Positions 1 to 6,607 of a stretch of DNA of 52,992 bases are shown here, one piece after another. The stretch is from Candidatus Zhuqueibacterota bacterium (GTDB lineage Bacteria; Zhuqueibacterota; Zhuqueibacteria; Residuimicrobiales; Oceaniaggregativiventaceae): positions 1 through 52,992 of the forward strand of contig WJME01000305.1 in NCBI GenBank assembly GCA_014728115.1, written 5' to 3'. Numbering within the stretch: position 1 is the first letter of the stretch; each line of letters starts with the position of its first letter. The notes under the pieces were generated by a model. It was not told the DNA's origin and searched no databases. It worked only from the letters and a program-made list of their open reading frames with translations. Both the position numbers and the translations under genes were made by a program.

Positions 1-1
1 G

Positions 2-46
2 GTTATCGAACCCCTTGCAGCTATTGGTATTTCCTGGAATAAATAA
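2..46 (+). CDS. C-terminal tail of a protein cut by the window edge
   Basis: A frame open from the window edge ends at TAA 44-46 and gives a 14-residue tail ending in Ile-Ser-Trp-Asn-Lys. It sits directly before a strong terminator, as the last codons of a gene should. Another frame also stays open to a stop at 40-42, so the frame choice rests only on its more ordinary residue make-up. Function cannot be told. Confidence 0.35.
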   Translation, partial: VIEPLAAIGISWNK

Positions 47-51
47 AAAAG

Positions 52-83
52 GTGGGCAACGATGAACCGTTGCCCACTTTTTT
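52..83. terminator. Bidirectional intrinsic terminator
   Basis: A perfect 10-bp stem (GTGGGCAACG at 52-61 with CGTTGCCCAC at 68-77) has a 6-nt loop. It is followed by six T on the plus strand and preceded by an A-run at 45-50, which becomes a U-run on the minus strand. It lies between two convergent genes: the partial plus-strand gene ending at 46 and the minus-strand gene ending at 85. Confidence 0.9.
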
Positions 84-84
84 A

Positions 85-507
85 TTATAGAGTTTTTTCA
101 AAGTAGGCTGAGGATATTGTTTTAAAATCGTGACTGGTAAAGCTCACGACCTTGAATCCCGGCAGGTCAGTCCAGCTGATCAATGATGGAGCTCTTTTTT
201 GAGGAGACATTTCTTTCAGACCAAAGCTTACGATCGATTTTGCCTCGAAAGGTATTCCTCCGGTATCTTGTATTCTCAACCATTGTGCTTTTTCATCGAC
301 ATAAAAAATGACGGTTTGTCCTCCATTGTACCGGCATTCCATGGTCGAATCTGATTTTTCACAGAAACCTGGGACGCCAAGAAGCATATCGATTTTTTGT
401 TTTGATTGTCCCATGATTTCTGTGACATCGGGTAGGGATTGAGGTAATCCCGGTATCCATGAAAAGGATAGAACAATGAATAATATCAGAGTTTTATATA
501 ACCGCAT
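85..507 (-). CDS. Small secreted protein of unknown function
   Basis: The 140-residue product opens with a Sec-type signal peptide: Arg and Lys at residues 2 and 5, then a hydrophobic core to about residue 22. The mature part has a helix of the form seen in BamE/SmpA-like repeats (a Gly-Gln-Ser-Lys stretch leading to Leu-Leu-Gly-Val-Pro, about residues 33-47) and then mostly beta-type sequence. It has two Cys (about 49 and 58) that could form a disulfide. The start lies 6 bp after the stop of the RDD-protein gene with no clear ribosome site between them, so it is probably translationally coupled. I do not recognise a named family; a small periplasmic protein is the safest reading. Confidence 0.7.
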   Translation of the reverse strand: MRLYKTLILFIVLSFSWIPGLPQSLPDVTEIMGQSKQKIDMLLGVPGFCEKSDSTMECRYNGGQTVIFYVDEKAQWLRIQDTGGIPFEAKSIVSFGLKEMSPQKRAPSLISWTDLPGFKVVSFTSHDFKTISSAYFEKTL

Positions 508-513
508 TCTGAC

Positions 514-1005
514 TCAGGCCTGTACAGGTTCTGATTCTTCAATGACCTTGGTGGAGCCCAGCTTGTCGCCCCAGCGAATGCCTTCCGGATTGGTAATCAC
601 CAGTACGATCTCAACGATACCGATGACAAGCGAAGCCAGTCCCACAACAGGAATTAATATCCAGCCAAGAACGGGAATAAAAAACAAGGCCTGAATTAAT
701 GCACCAAGAGCGAACATCCAGTTACGCTTGATGGATGTGTTGATATCCACGGGTTGATTATCCATGCGCACGGGCCGCAGTTTCATCAACTTTTTGCCAA
801 CCGACCTGCGATCCATAAACTCGTAATCAAACCCATCTCTGAGTAAAAGGTATGCTGCGCCGATAAATCCCCCTACGACCGGGATGAGTCCGACGACGAT
901 GGCAATCAATACATCGATGAGCATTGCAATAAATCGTTTGCCAAGATCGGCCTTTTCGACCGAGGGAGCGGCTGATGCTTGTTGTTGAGTATCCGGATTT
1001 TGCAT
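514..1005 (-). CDS. RDD-family membrane protein
   Basis: The 163-residue RDD-family protein has a polar Gln/Ala-rich N-terminus of about 20 residues. The first membrane region follows (about 25-55), with the family's Arg (24) and Asp (31) in GKRFIAMLID. A cytoplasmic Arg-Arg-Ser-Val-Gly-Lys-Lys loop (about 67-74) and two more hydrophobic stretches (about 95-140) complete it. RDD proteins are small integral membrane proteins, some linked to ion transport; no substrate can be given. The frame is open further upstream to 1152, but the ATG at 1003-1005 has AAGGAGG about 6 nt before it, so I start there. It is co-directional with the secreted-protein gene 6 bp downstream. Confidence 0.85.
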   Translation of the reverse strand: MQNPDTQQQASAAPSVEKADLGKRFIAMLIDVLIAIVVGLIPVVGGFIGAAYLLLRDGFDYEFMDRRSVGKKLMKLRPVRMDNQPVDINTSIKRNWMFALGALIQALFFIPVLGWILIPVVGLASLVIGIVEIVLVITNPEGIRWGDKLGSTKVIEESEPVQA

Positions 1006-1219
1006 GCGTGCCTCCTTTTTAAGTGAAATGATTTTTCCACGATCCATTTGTAATATCAGAATAAATTTTTGATTATTCAATAGACAAAATCGCCAAAACG
1101 GATTTTTTTCCAGATTTTTTCTTTTTAGCTCTTTCTGGTTAAATGGTTTCATAATTCACGTTTGCTGAAATTTTTGAGGAACCACTCTGTATTCGAGTCT
1201 GGTCGGTCTAGGGGTTCCG

Positions 1220-1523
1220 TCAACCCCGCTGACTTTGATCGATATTCCAGGTCAGATAGGGTGAGGACTGCACCTGAAAACGATACCTATCCACTCCGTT
1301 GAGGCTGATTTGACTCCTGCAAAATGGCGATAGTCCGGGCGTCACTTTTTTCCCTTTGGTTGCCGATACCATCCTGGATTGGGTCAAATGGAACGAGTTC
1401 CGCGTGGGGTATGACCTGATTTCGATCAAATACAGCAGGATTTTGCCAGTCAGCGACGGGCTGAGCATGTATGATCAAGGAAACGAACAAAAAGAGGGGG
1501 ACCATCCATAGCTTTTTTTGCAC
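1220..1523 (-). pseudogene. Remnant 5' end of a glycoside hydrolase family 2 (beta-galactosidase-like) gene
   Basis: From ATG 1523 the frame encodes a clean signal peptide of about 20 residues. It continues with Trp-Gln-Asn-Pro-Ala-Val-Phe, an Asn, and Pro-His-Ala-Glu-Leu-Val-Pro-Phe. This is the N-terminal signature of GH2 beta-galactosidases (W-x-N-P ... N ... P-H-A). The frame closes at 1287. The next expected GH2 element, Ser-Leu-Asn-Gly followed by Arg-Phe, appears in a different minus-strand frame (stop at 1220), so at least one frameshift has occurred. Nothing else of the roughly 1000-residue family follows. I read it as a truncated, frameshifted relic. The signal-peptide fragment could still be translated as a 78-residue peptide. 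Confidence 0.55.
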
Positions 1524-1544
1524 GGTTTGCTCCTGATGTTTATG

Positions 1545-2582
1545 CTATTCGCATACAGCCGGCTCGATGAGGGAATAGGTCAGTGAGTTGGGGTCGAGTT
1601 CGGCACGGATTCCCAATGGCAATATGGGCTTGTCAGCCACATGTCCGATTGAAGCATTGATCAGCACCGGACACTCGAGCTCAGCAAGTCGATCTCTGAT
1701 AACTTCTTCAACACTGAAGGTGTTATCAAAGGCGGGCTTGTAATCACTGGGACCGCAGCCAGCGCATTGATCAAAGATGATTCCCCTAATATTTTCGAAT
1801 TTGCCTGATTGTGCGAGTTGGGTCAGCATTCTGTCAATACGATAGGGTTCTTCACCGACTTCTTCGATAAAGAGTATGTGATCATTGGTTTCGATCTCAT
1901 AAGGTGTACCCAGGGTAGCCACGATCAAAGAGAGATTCCCACCTGTCAGAGGCGCCTGTACGGATTGTGAAAATTTACGCGTGTTGGCAAGCATGGGAAA
2001 TGTCTCTTCAGGGGGCGGTATGTTTGACACCGGTTTGCAGCGGGTCAATGTTTCCATTATAAAGCGGGTGGAATATTCATTATAGGTAGATAGCCCAACC
2101 GGGCCATGGAAAGTCACGAGTCCGGTCATTCGATGAATGGCCAGCAACAGGGTGGTGATATCGCTATAGCCCATCAGGATCTTGGGATTTTCTCTGATGA
2201 GATTAAAATCCAGATAGGGTAATAGTCGAATAGAGCCATAGCCGCCACGCAGCGCGATAATAGCATCGATGGAATGATCTGTGAACAGGCTCATCACATC
2301 GCTGGCACGATCCTGGTCGCTGCCAGCCAGATAACGCAAATGATCACTGATGTGCGGTGCAAAACGAACATTGAACCCCAATGCCTCCCAATGCTTTTGG
2401 GCTTTCAAAAGGGCCTGACGCTCAAAAACCGGACTTGCAGGGGCTATGATACCGATGGTATCACCGGGGGATATTTTTTTCGGTTTGATCAGGTCAGGTT
2501 TAATGGACTGATCGAATTGGATGGTAGAGGCTACACCGGTTGCAGTCAATCCTCCGATAAATTCCCGACGAGTTACAGACAA
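1545..2582 (-). CDS. ldcA: LD-carboxypeptidase (peptidase family S66), Tat-exported
   Basis: This serine peptidase releases the terminal D-Ala from murein tetrapeptides (LD-carboxypeptidase) or a related peptide. At 345 residues it has normal family length. The N-terminus carries a twin-arginine motif (Thr-Arg-Arg-Glu-Phe-Ile, residues 4-9) and a hydrophobic stretch, so export by Tat is likely; many S66 enzymes are cytoplasmic. The family landmarks are all present: ALRGGYGSIRLL (about 110-121), the nucleophile Ser140 in GYSD, Glu240 in FIEEVGEEPYRIDRML, and His314 in SIGH. The start codon is TTG, chosen because AAAGGAGG lies 7-8 nt upstream. The GH2 relic follows 22 bp downstream on the same strand. 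Confidence 0.88.
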   Translation of the reverse strand: MSVTRREFIGGLTATGVASTIQFDQSIKPDLIKPKKISPGDTIGIIAPASPVFERQALLKAQKHWEALGFNVRFAPHISDHLRYLAGSDQDRASDVMSLFTDHSIDAIIALRGGYGSIRLLPYLDFNLIRENPKILMGYSDITTLLLAIHRMTGLVTFHGPVGLSTYNEYSTRFIMETLTRCKPVSNIPPPEETFPMLANTRKFSQSVQAPLTGGNLSLIVATLGTPYEIETNDHILFIEEVGEEPYRIDRMLTQLAQSGKFENIRGIIFDQCAGCGPSDYKPAFDNTFSVEEVIRDRLAELECPVLINASIGHVADKPILPLGIRAELDPNSLTYSLIEPAVCE

Positions 2583-2698
2583 AATAGATCCTCCTTTGCT
2601 TGCATGGCAGAAACAGAGTCAATGGCCTTATTCAAAAGTCATGATCTATATAGTATACGGATAAAAACAATGAAATACAGCAAATCTTTTGGTTCAAA

Positions 2699-2911
2699 TC
2701 AGGTCGAGGGTTCATGAAGCATTATACACTGTTTTTGCTTGTGGAGTAATGAATGTATTGTAGAGAGTTTGAGAGATTTACAGATTTTTATTTTTTCATT
2801 AAAGGAGAGTTGTCGTAAATCATAAATCGGGCACGAGGGGGAGGCTTGACCCAACGGGCAATCGTACAACAGACTGTACAAAAATATACGGCGGGTCTCG
2901 TTGATCGTCAA
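2699..2911 (-). CDS. Small conserved-looking protein with a Cys-Pro motif, function unknown
   Basis: The 70-residue ORF has a composition like a real protein: a charged N-terminus with Asn-Glu-Thr-Arg-Arg, then DCPLGQASPSCP (Cys residues about 18 and 27), an Asp-Leu-Arg motif, a basic helix and a third Cys near the end. This layout resembles small uncharacterised proteins I associate with the Bacteroidota superphylum, but I cannot name a family. The reported start is TTG at 2911, yet the ribosome site AAAAGGAG touches it. An in-frame ATC two codons on is spaced better (see findings). It may share a transcript with ldcA downstream. Confidence 0.5.
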   Translation of the reverse strand: MTINETRRIFLYSLLYDCPLGQASPSCPIYDLRQLSFNEKIKICKSLKLSTIHSLLHKQKQCIMLHEPST

Positions 2912-3176
2912 CTCCTTTTAGAGTTAAAATTTAACCTTTAACGCCCGAGTCGAACACTTGTTCCTGATTTTTTTGTGACATGGATAACGATCTTGCGAGA
3001 GTGAGTTGTATTCAGAATACCAGGATCTTGTACTGAAAGATCGAGGCCTAAAGATCGCAGACATGCCATAAAGGGGCTCGTTTAAGACAGCTTTAGGAGC
3101 ACACCAGACGTATTGGCGACACGGTTATTTTGAGGAAAAATTTTCAGGGAAAGGGTCTTTTGACGGAGAGAAGGTT
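2912..3176. other. Intergenic stretch without recognisable gene
   Basis: Between the small Cys-containing ORF and the tRNA I see no frame with convincing composition on either strand. There is no T-run hairpin and no repeat. It may hold the promoter of the minus-strand ORF at 2911. Confidence 0.4.
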
Positions 3177-3253
3177 TGGTGGGCGATACTGGAATTGAAC
3201 CAGTGACCTCCGGTATGTGAGACCGGCACTCTAACCAACTGAGCTAATCGCCC
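3177..3253 (-). tRNA. tRNA-Val (anticodon CAC)
   Basis: The minus strand folds into a full cloverleaf. The acceptor stem GGGCGAT pairs with ATCGCCC, the D arm is GCTC...GAGT, and the anticodon stem CCGGT/ACCGG encloses loop CTCACAT, giving anticodon CAC (reads GUG, Val). The T arm ACTGG-TTCAATT-CCAGT has the TTCAA signature. The discriminator is A at 3180 and the 3' CCA is encoded (3177-3179). Confidence 0.96.
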
Positions 3254-3275
3254 ATCGTATTGTTAAACCCGCGTA

Positions 3276-3304
3276 AATATATAACATTCTTTACATGATA
3301 TCAA
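3276..3304 (-). promoter_or_regulatory. Sigma-70-type promoter of tRNA-Val
   Basis: On the minus strand, -35 TTGATA (3299-3304) and -10 TATATT (3276-3281) are separated by exactly 17 nt. This would start transcription about 15 nt before the tRNA 5' end at 3253. Confidence 0.7.
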
Positions 3305-3439
3305 GCTTTTTTTATGAATTGCGCTTGTTCCAAAAGTTTACAAACAAAAAAAGTATCTTTGTACTAAAGATGCACAGATCCCAATGCCATTCAGTTGATA
3401 AAGAGTCTAAGATATTGATAATATTATGCCATTTTTATG

Positions 3440-3455
3440 TGGCACACTATTTGTA
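3440..3455 (+). promoter_or_regulatory. Sigma-54 (RpoN) type promoter, copy 1
   Basis: TGGCAC-N5-TTGTA: GG at 3441-3442, ten bases, then GT at 3453-3454. This is the -24/-12 layout of sigma-54 promoters, with GT in place of the usual GC. It lies 36 bp before the CsbD-like ATG. Two further near-identical elements occur at 6166 and 42440. Confidence 0.65.
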
Positions 3456-3490
3456 ATGACATGGGTGTACATTAAAGGAGAGGTTGATTT

Positions 3491-3676
3491 ATGTCTATTA
3501 TTGATTTACATGCCAAATGGCGACTGTTAAAAGACAAACTACGAAACGAATATCCCGAGTTGGAGGATTCGGATCTTACCCTGATCAAAGGTCAGGAAGA
3601 TGCCTTTTTTACCCGTCTGGAATCCAGGACAGGCAAACCCAGAAAAGAAATCATCGATATGCTCGATAACCTGTAA
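3491..3676 (+). CDS. CsbD-like small stress protein
   Basis: The 61-residue acidic/basic mixed protein is predicted helical. Its spacing resembles the CsbD family: an N-terminal Trp in a Lys-Trp-Arg-Leu-Leu-Lys context, a Leu-x-x-x-Asp-Leu turn, an Ile-x-Gly step and a C-terminal amphipathic helix. CsbD-type proteins are small general-stress proteins of unknown biochemical role. AAAGGAGAGG lies just upstream of the ATG. A sigma-54-type promoter (3440-3455) precedes it and an ECF sigma factor gene follows, so stress-linked expression fits. Family assignment is by pattern only. Confidence 0.65.
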   Translation: MSIIDLHAKWRLLKDKLRNEYPELEDSDLTLIKGQEDAFFTRLESRTGKPRKEIIDMLDNL

Positions 3677-3719
3677 AAGTGTTGTATGTGTCCCTATAAT
3701 CAAAGGAGGTGTTGGTTTT

Positions 3720-3839
3720 CTGAAACGAGCCAGTCCCCAGGATTGGCCTGCCATGGATTTGAATCTCAATATCGAATACAGAGAAACGAATATCCGCGAT
3801 TTTAACGCATTCTCCAATGAGTCACAGGATGACCATTGA
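3720..3839 (+). CDS. Possible 39-residue peptide with CTG start
   Basis: A very strong ribosome site (AAAGGAGGT, 3702-3710) lies 9 nt before CTG 3720. This opens a 39-codon frame with balanced polar composition ending at TGA 3839. No ATG, GTG or TTG gives an open frame at that spacing; an internal ATG at 3752 would give 29 residues. It sits between the CsbD-like gene and the ECF sigma factor. It could be a real leader or regulatory peptide, or chance. No family is recognised. Confidence 0.25.
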   Translation: MKRASPQDWPAMDLNLNIEYRETNIRDFNAFSNESQDDH

Positions 3840-3959
3840 AAGACTAGATTAAATAGTCCTTCCATCCTCAAAAATGTTCTTAATGGAGAGAACGAGAATT
3901 TTCTTTCCGTGTAGAGGATTTTTGCGGTAAACCCTTTGAACCAAACAAGTGAGGTTGAC

Positions 3960-4520
3960 GTGAGCGAATATAACAGACCCCAATTTGAAGAGATTGCTTT
4001 TGAACATATGGATGCCCTTTATAGTAAAGCGCTTAAAATGACCCGCAACCCGACTGATGCTGAAGATTTGATACAAGAAACCTATTTTCGAGCATACAAA
4101 TCTTACCAGCAATTCAAACCAGGAACCAATTTTCGCGCCTGGATTTTTACCATTCTGACCAATAACTATATCAATGACTATCGTAAAAAAATGCGTACCC
4201 CGCATCATGTCGAATTGGATCAGGTTCAACATCGGGTAAGTTATCAGGAGGCAGAAAGGAAAAAAAGTAATCCTGATGAAGAATCCAATCCAGACACCTA
4301 TGAAGACTGGTTTGATGACCATGTGGTAAAAGCACTTTCCAGTTTATCACACGATTTTCGACAGGTGGTATTGCTGGCCGATGTCCAGGGATTGCCTTAT
4401 AAGGAAATCGCAAAAAAGATCGGAACTCCTGTAGGCACTGTTATGTCGAGAATCTTTCGCGGTCGCAAAACGTTACGCAGAAAACTCGCCAGTTATGCCG
4501 AGCAGTACGGCATTAACTGA
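3960..4520 (+). CDS. ECF-type RNA polymerase sigma factor (RpoE/SigH-like)
   Basis: An extracytoplasmic-function sigma factor directs RNA polymerase to a stress-specific promoter set. The product has 186 residues from GTG 3960. Region 2 holds [10 protein letters not shown] and the [10 protein letters not shown] block. A variable acidic linker follows. Region 4 has a helix-turn-helix around Tyr-Lys-Glu-Ile-Ala...Gly-Thr-Val-Met-Ser-Arg. The frame extends to TTG 3936, but the GTG has GTGAGG 5 nt before it, so I prefer it. No obvious zinc-binding anti-sigma factor lies next to it, which is unusual for the SigH-like type. An intrinsic terminator follows. Confidence 0.92.
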   Translation: MSEYNRPQFEEIAFEHMDALYSKALKMTRNPTDAEDLIQETYFRAYKSYQQFKPGTNFRAWIFTILTNNYINDYRKKMRTPHHVELDQVQHRVSYQEAERKKSNPDEESNPDTYEDWFDDHVVKALSSLSHDFRQVVLLADVQGLPYKEIAKKIGTPVGTVMSRIFRGRKTLRRKLASYAEQYGIN

Positions 4521-4546
4521 TAAAAAAAACATCATTTTGACTTTTG

Positions 4547-4589
4547 AAGATCAGGTTATTCCTTATTTGGGAATGATCTGGTCTTTTTT
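4547..4589 (+). terminator. Intrinsic terminator after the ECF sigma gene
   Basis: A 16-bp stem (4547-4562 with 4570-4585, including three G-T pairs) has a 7-nt loop and ends in a run of six T (4584-4589). Confidence 0.85.
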
Positions 4590-4681
4590 CTTGCTAGTTT
4601 GACCGGATTCATGTAGATTTGTAGAGACAGTAATAGATGTTAGGTCTAGCAACTCTGGTATAAAAAAAAGAATATACTCTT

Positions 4682-6046
4682 ATGAATAGCAAACCACGCC
4701 TTGTGGTCGTTGCATCGGATGAGAGCTTTGTACAGAAATTTCATACTGTGACAAGCTCTTTTACCATCGAAATAAAAACGGTAAAGGATTTTGCCGCCTT
4801 TAAAGAAAAGTATTTGCACGAAACTGTAGATATTCTTGTCTTGACCAGTAATGTAATCAGTCATGAACAAAAGAAATCCGCTTTCTCAGATCAGATCAGG
4901 ACATTTATTCAAAACAGTCCTTTTATGCAGGTAATCCTGTTTGTTGAACCTTCAGATATTTCCTGGGTCAGTCCCATGCTCAGAGCAGGAGGCTATCAAT
5001 ATGCGAAACTCCCTGTCACGGATAAAGAAATCAAGGTTCTGATCGAAGCTTCTCTGAATCGTTATGAGAATTTAAGGTCCTCGATTGCCGTCATGGCAGA
5101 GCGACAGGATCGCCTCGAACAACTCGTGGGAAGATCTCTGCCTATGCAGAGTATTTATCAGCAAATTCAACGGGCTGCCAGAACCGATTTTGCCGTCCTT
5201 ATTACGGGCGAGACAGGCACAGGAAAAGATCTGGTTGCGCAGGCCATACATCGGCTCAGTCCGCGCAAACAAGGTCCCTATGTGCCGGTGAATCTCGGGG
5301 CATTCCCGACCGAGCTTATCGGAAGTGAGCTATTTGGTCATGAAAAAGGAGCTTTTACCGGCGCATCCCAACAATATCGTGGCAAGTTTGAACAGGCTTT
5401 GGATGGCACGGTTTTTTTGGATGAGATCGACTCTATCGATCAAAAGATGCAAGTGAGTCTTTTGCGGTTGTTGGAAACCAAAACTCTGCAACGGTTGGGC
5501 GGCAAAGAGATCGTCAAGACCGATGCCCGATTAATCGCCGCCAGTAATGCCGATCTTTTGGATCTGGTTGAAAGCAATGATTTTCGCAGCGATCTTTACT
5601 ATCGACTCGATGTATTCAGAATCGACTTGCCCCCTTTACGAGAGAGAATGGAAGATATTCCTCTCCTGGTTTCCGAATTTATGCATACCAACAACAATAT
5701 CCTGCCAAAACCCGTCACCGGCATTTCACCGGAATGTATGGACGTCCTGCAGTCTTATGACTGGCCAGGCAATATCCGTGAACTAAAAAATGTCATTCAG
5801 CGTGCTGCACTGATGAGTGAAGGCGAAGAAATTCTTCCTCAACATTTACCCCCGAGGTTTGGCAATAACGATGTCCGTAAACCCAATGTCAATTTTGAAC
5901 TTGGGACTCCACTTGAGAGAATCGAAAAAGAGATGATCATTCGTACGCTTGAATTCGTGGGAGATAACCGTACAGAGGCCGCCAAATTATTGGGCATCAG
6001 TCGCAGAGCCATCTATAATAAACTCCGCAAGCATGGGTTGGATTAA
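4682..6046 (+). CDS. Sigma-54-dependent transcriptional activator with degenerate receiver (NtrC family)
   Basis: The 454-residue protein has the three-part NtrC layout. The N-terminal 120 residues fold like a receiver, but the phospho-acceptor position at the end of strand 3 is Thr55 instead of Asp, and the usual Lys-Pro is Lys-Leu (109-110). The AAA+ domain is complete: GETGTGKD Walker A (176-183), GAFTGA loop that contacts sigma-54 (223-228), Walker B GTVFLDEID (242-250). A Fis-type helix-turn-helix closes the protein (about 410-454). It should activate sigma-54 promoters, but not through ordinary phosphorylation of this domain. No histidine kinase is adjacent. Sigma-54-type promoters flank it at 3440 and 6166. 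There is no strong ribosome site before the ATG. Confidence 0.93.
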   Translation: MNSKPRLVVVASDESFVQKFHTVTSSFTIEIKTVKDFAAFKEKYLHETVDILVLTSNVISHEQKKSAFSDQIRTFIQNSPFMQVILFVEPSDISWVSPMLRAGGYQYAKLPVTDKEIKVLIEASLNRYENLRSSIAVMAERQDRLEQLVGRSLPMQSIYQQIQRAARTDFAVLITGETGTGKDLVAQAIHRLSPRKQGPYVPVNLGAFPTELIGSELFGHEKGAFTGASQQYRGKFEQALDGTVFLDEIDSIDQKMQVSLLRLLETKTLQRLGGKEIVKTDARLIAASNADLLDLVESNDFRSDLYYRLDVFRIDLPPLRERMEDIPLLVSEFMHTNNNILPKPVTGISPECMDVLQSYDWPGNIRELKNVIQRAALMSEGEEILPQHLPPRFGNNDVRKPNVNFELGTPLERIEKEMIIRTLEFVGDNRTEAAKLLGISRRAIYNKLRKHGLD

Positions 6047-6165
6047 TCGGACCATCCGTTCCGATTCTGCACAGATTTATTTCCCGTTGTATCTTTTATG
6101 CACATCCTTTTCGCCAATTACTGTTTTTTACCATATAATTACATATATTTACGCCTGTTTATGAT

Positions 6166-6181
6166 TGGCATATTTCTTGTT
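6166..6181 (+). promoter_or_regulatory. Sigma-54 (RpoN) type promoter, copy 2
   Basis: TGGCAT-N5-TTGTT: GG at 6167-6168, N10, GT at 6179-6180. It lies 42 bp before the ATG of the receiver-like gene and directly downstream of the NtrC-type activator gene. Confidence 0.65.
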
Positions 6182-6223
6182 GCTTTTATCAGTAATGAAT
6201 GCATACAGGAGTGATTTTGGAAA

Positions 6224-6598
6224 ATGATTAACTCACGCGCCGTTTTCATCTTGTCCGATCAGCAAAACGATCCGCTTATCAGCGATCTGATTGTCAAGGG
6301 TTATTTTCCCATTATCTATGGTGATATGCAACATGGATTAAGACTTTTGAGGCACGGTAAATTTCTTGCCGTACTGATTTTGCGCGATCAAAACAATGTG
6401 GACAGTTTAGAGTTTGCTCTCAATTTAAGAGATTTTAACAAAACCGTCCCTATTTTGCTTATCGGAGATCCCAATCCCAAAGAAGATAAATTAATTACGA
6501 GATTATCCAATACTCTGACCCTGCGCAAAGATACTGGGGAAGAAAAGAAAAAATTGTTTAAAATTCTTTATGAATATCTGACAAATCATCAATCCTAG
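6224..6598 (+). CDS. Stand-alone receiver-like (pseudo-receiver) protein
   Basis: The 124-residue single-domain protein has alternating hydrophobic strands and helices like a CheY-type receiver: strand 1 about 6-11, strand 3 about 48-53, strand 4 about 75-81. It lacks the N-terminal acidic pair. At the phospho-acceptor position it has Arg54, with Asp55 one step away, so normal phosphorylation is doubtful. AGGAG precedes the ATG. The gene follows a sigma-54-type promoter and is 9 bp upstream of the PRC-barrel gene, so the two are very likely co-transcribed. A role as a protein-protein switch for the neighbouring activator is inference. Confidence 0.65.
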   Translation: MINSRAVFILSDQQNDPLISDLIVKGYFPIIYGDMQHGLRLLRHGKFLAVLILRDQNNVDSLEFALNLRDFNKTVPILLIGDPNPKEDKLITRLSNTLTLRKDTGEEKKKLFKILYEYLTNHQS

Positions 6599-6607
6599 GA
6601 GTATGAT

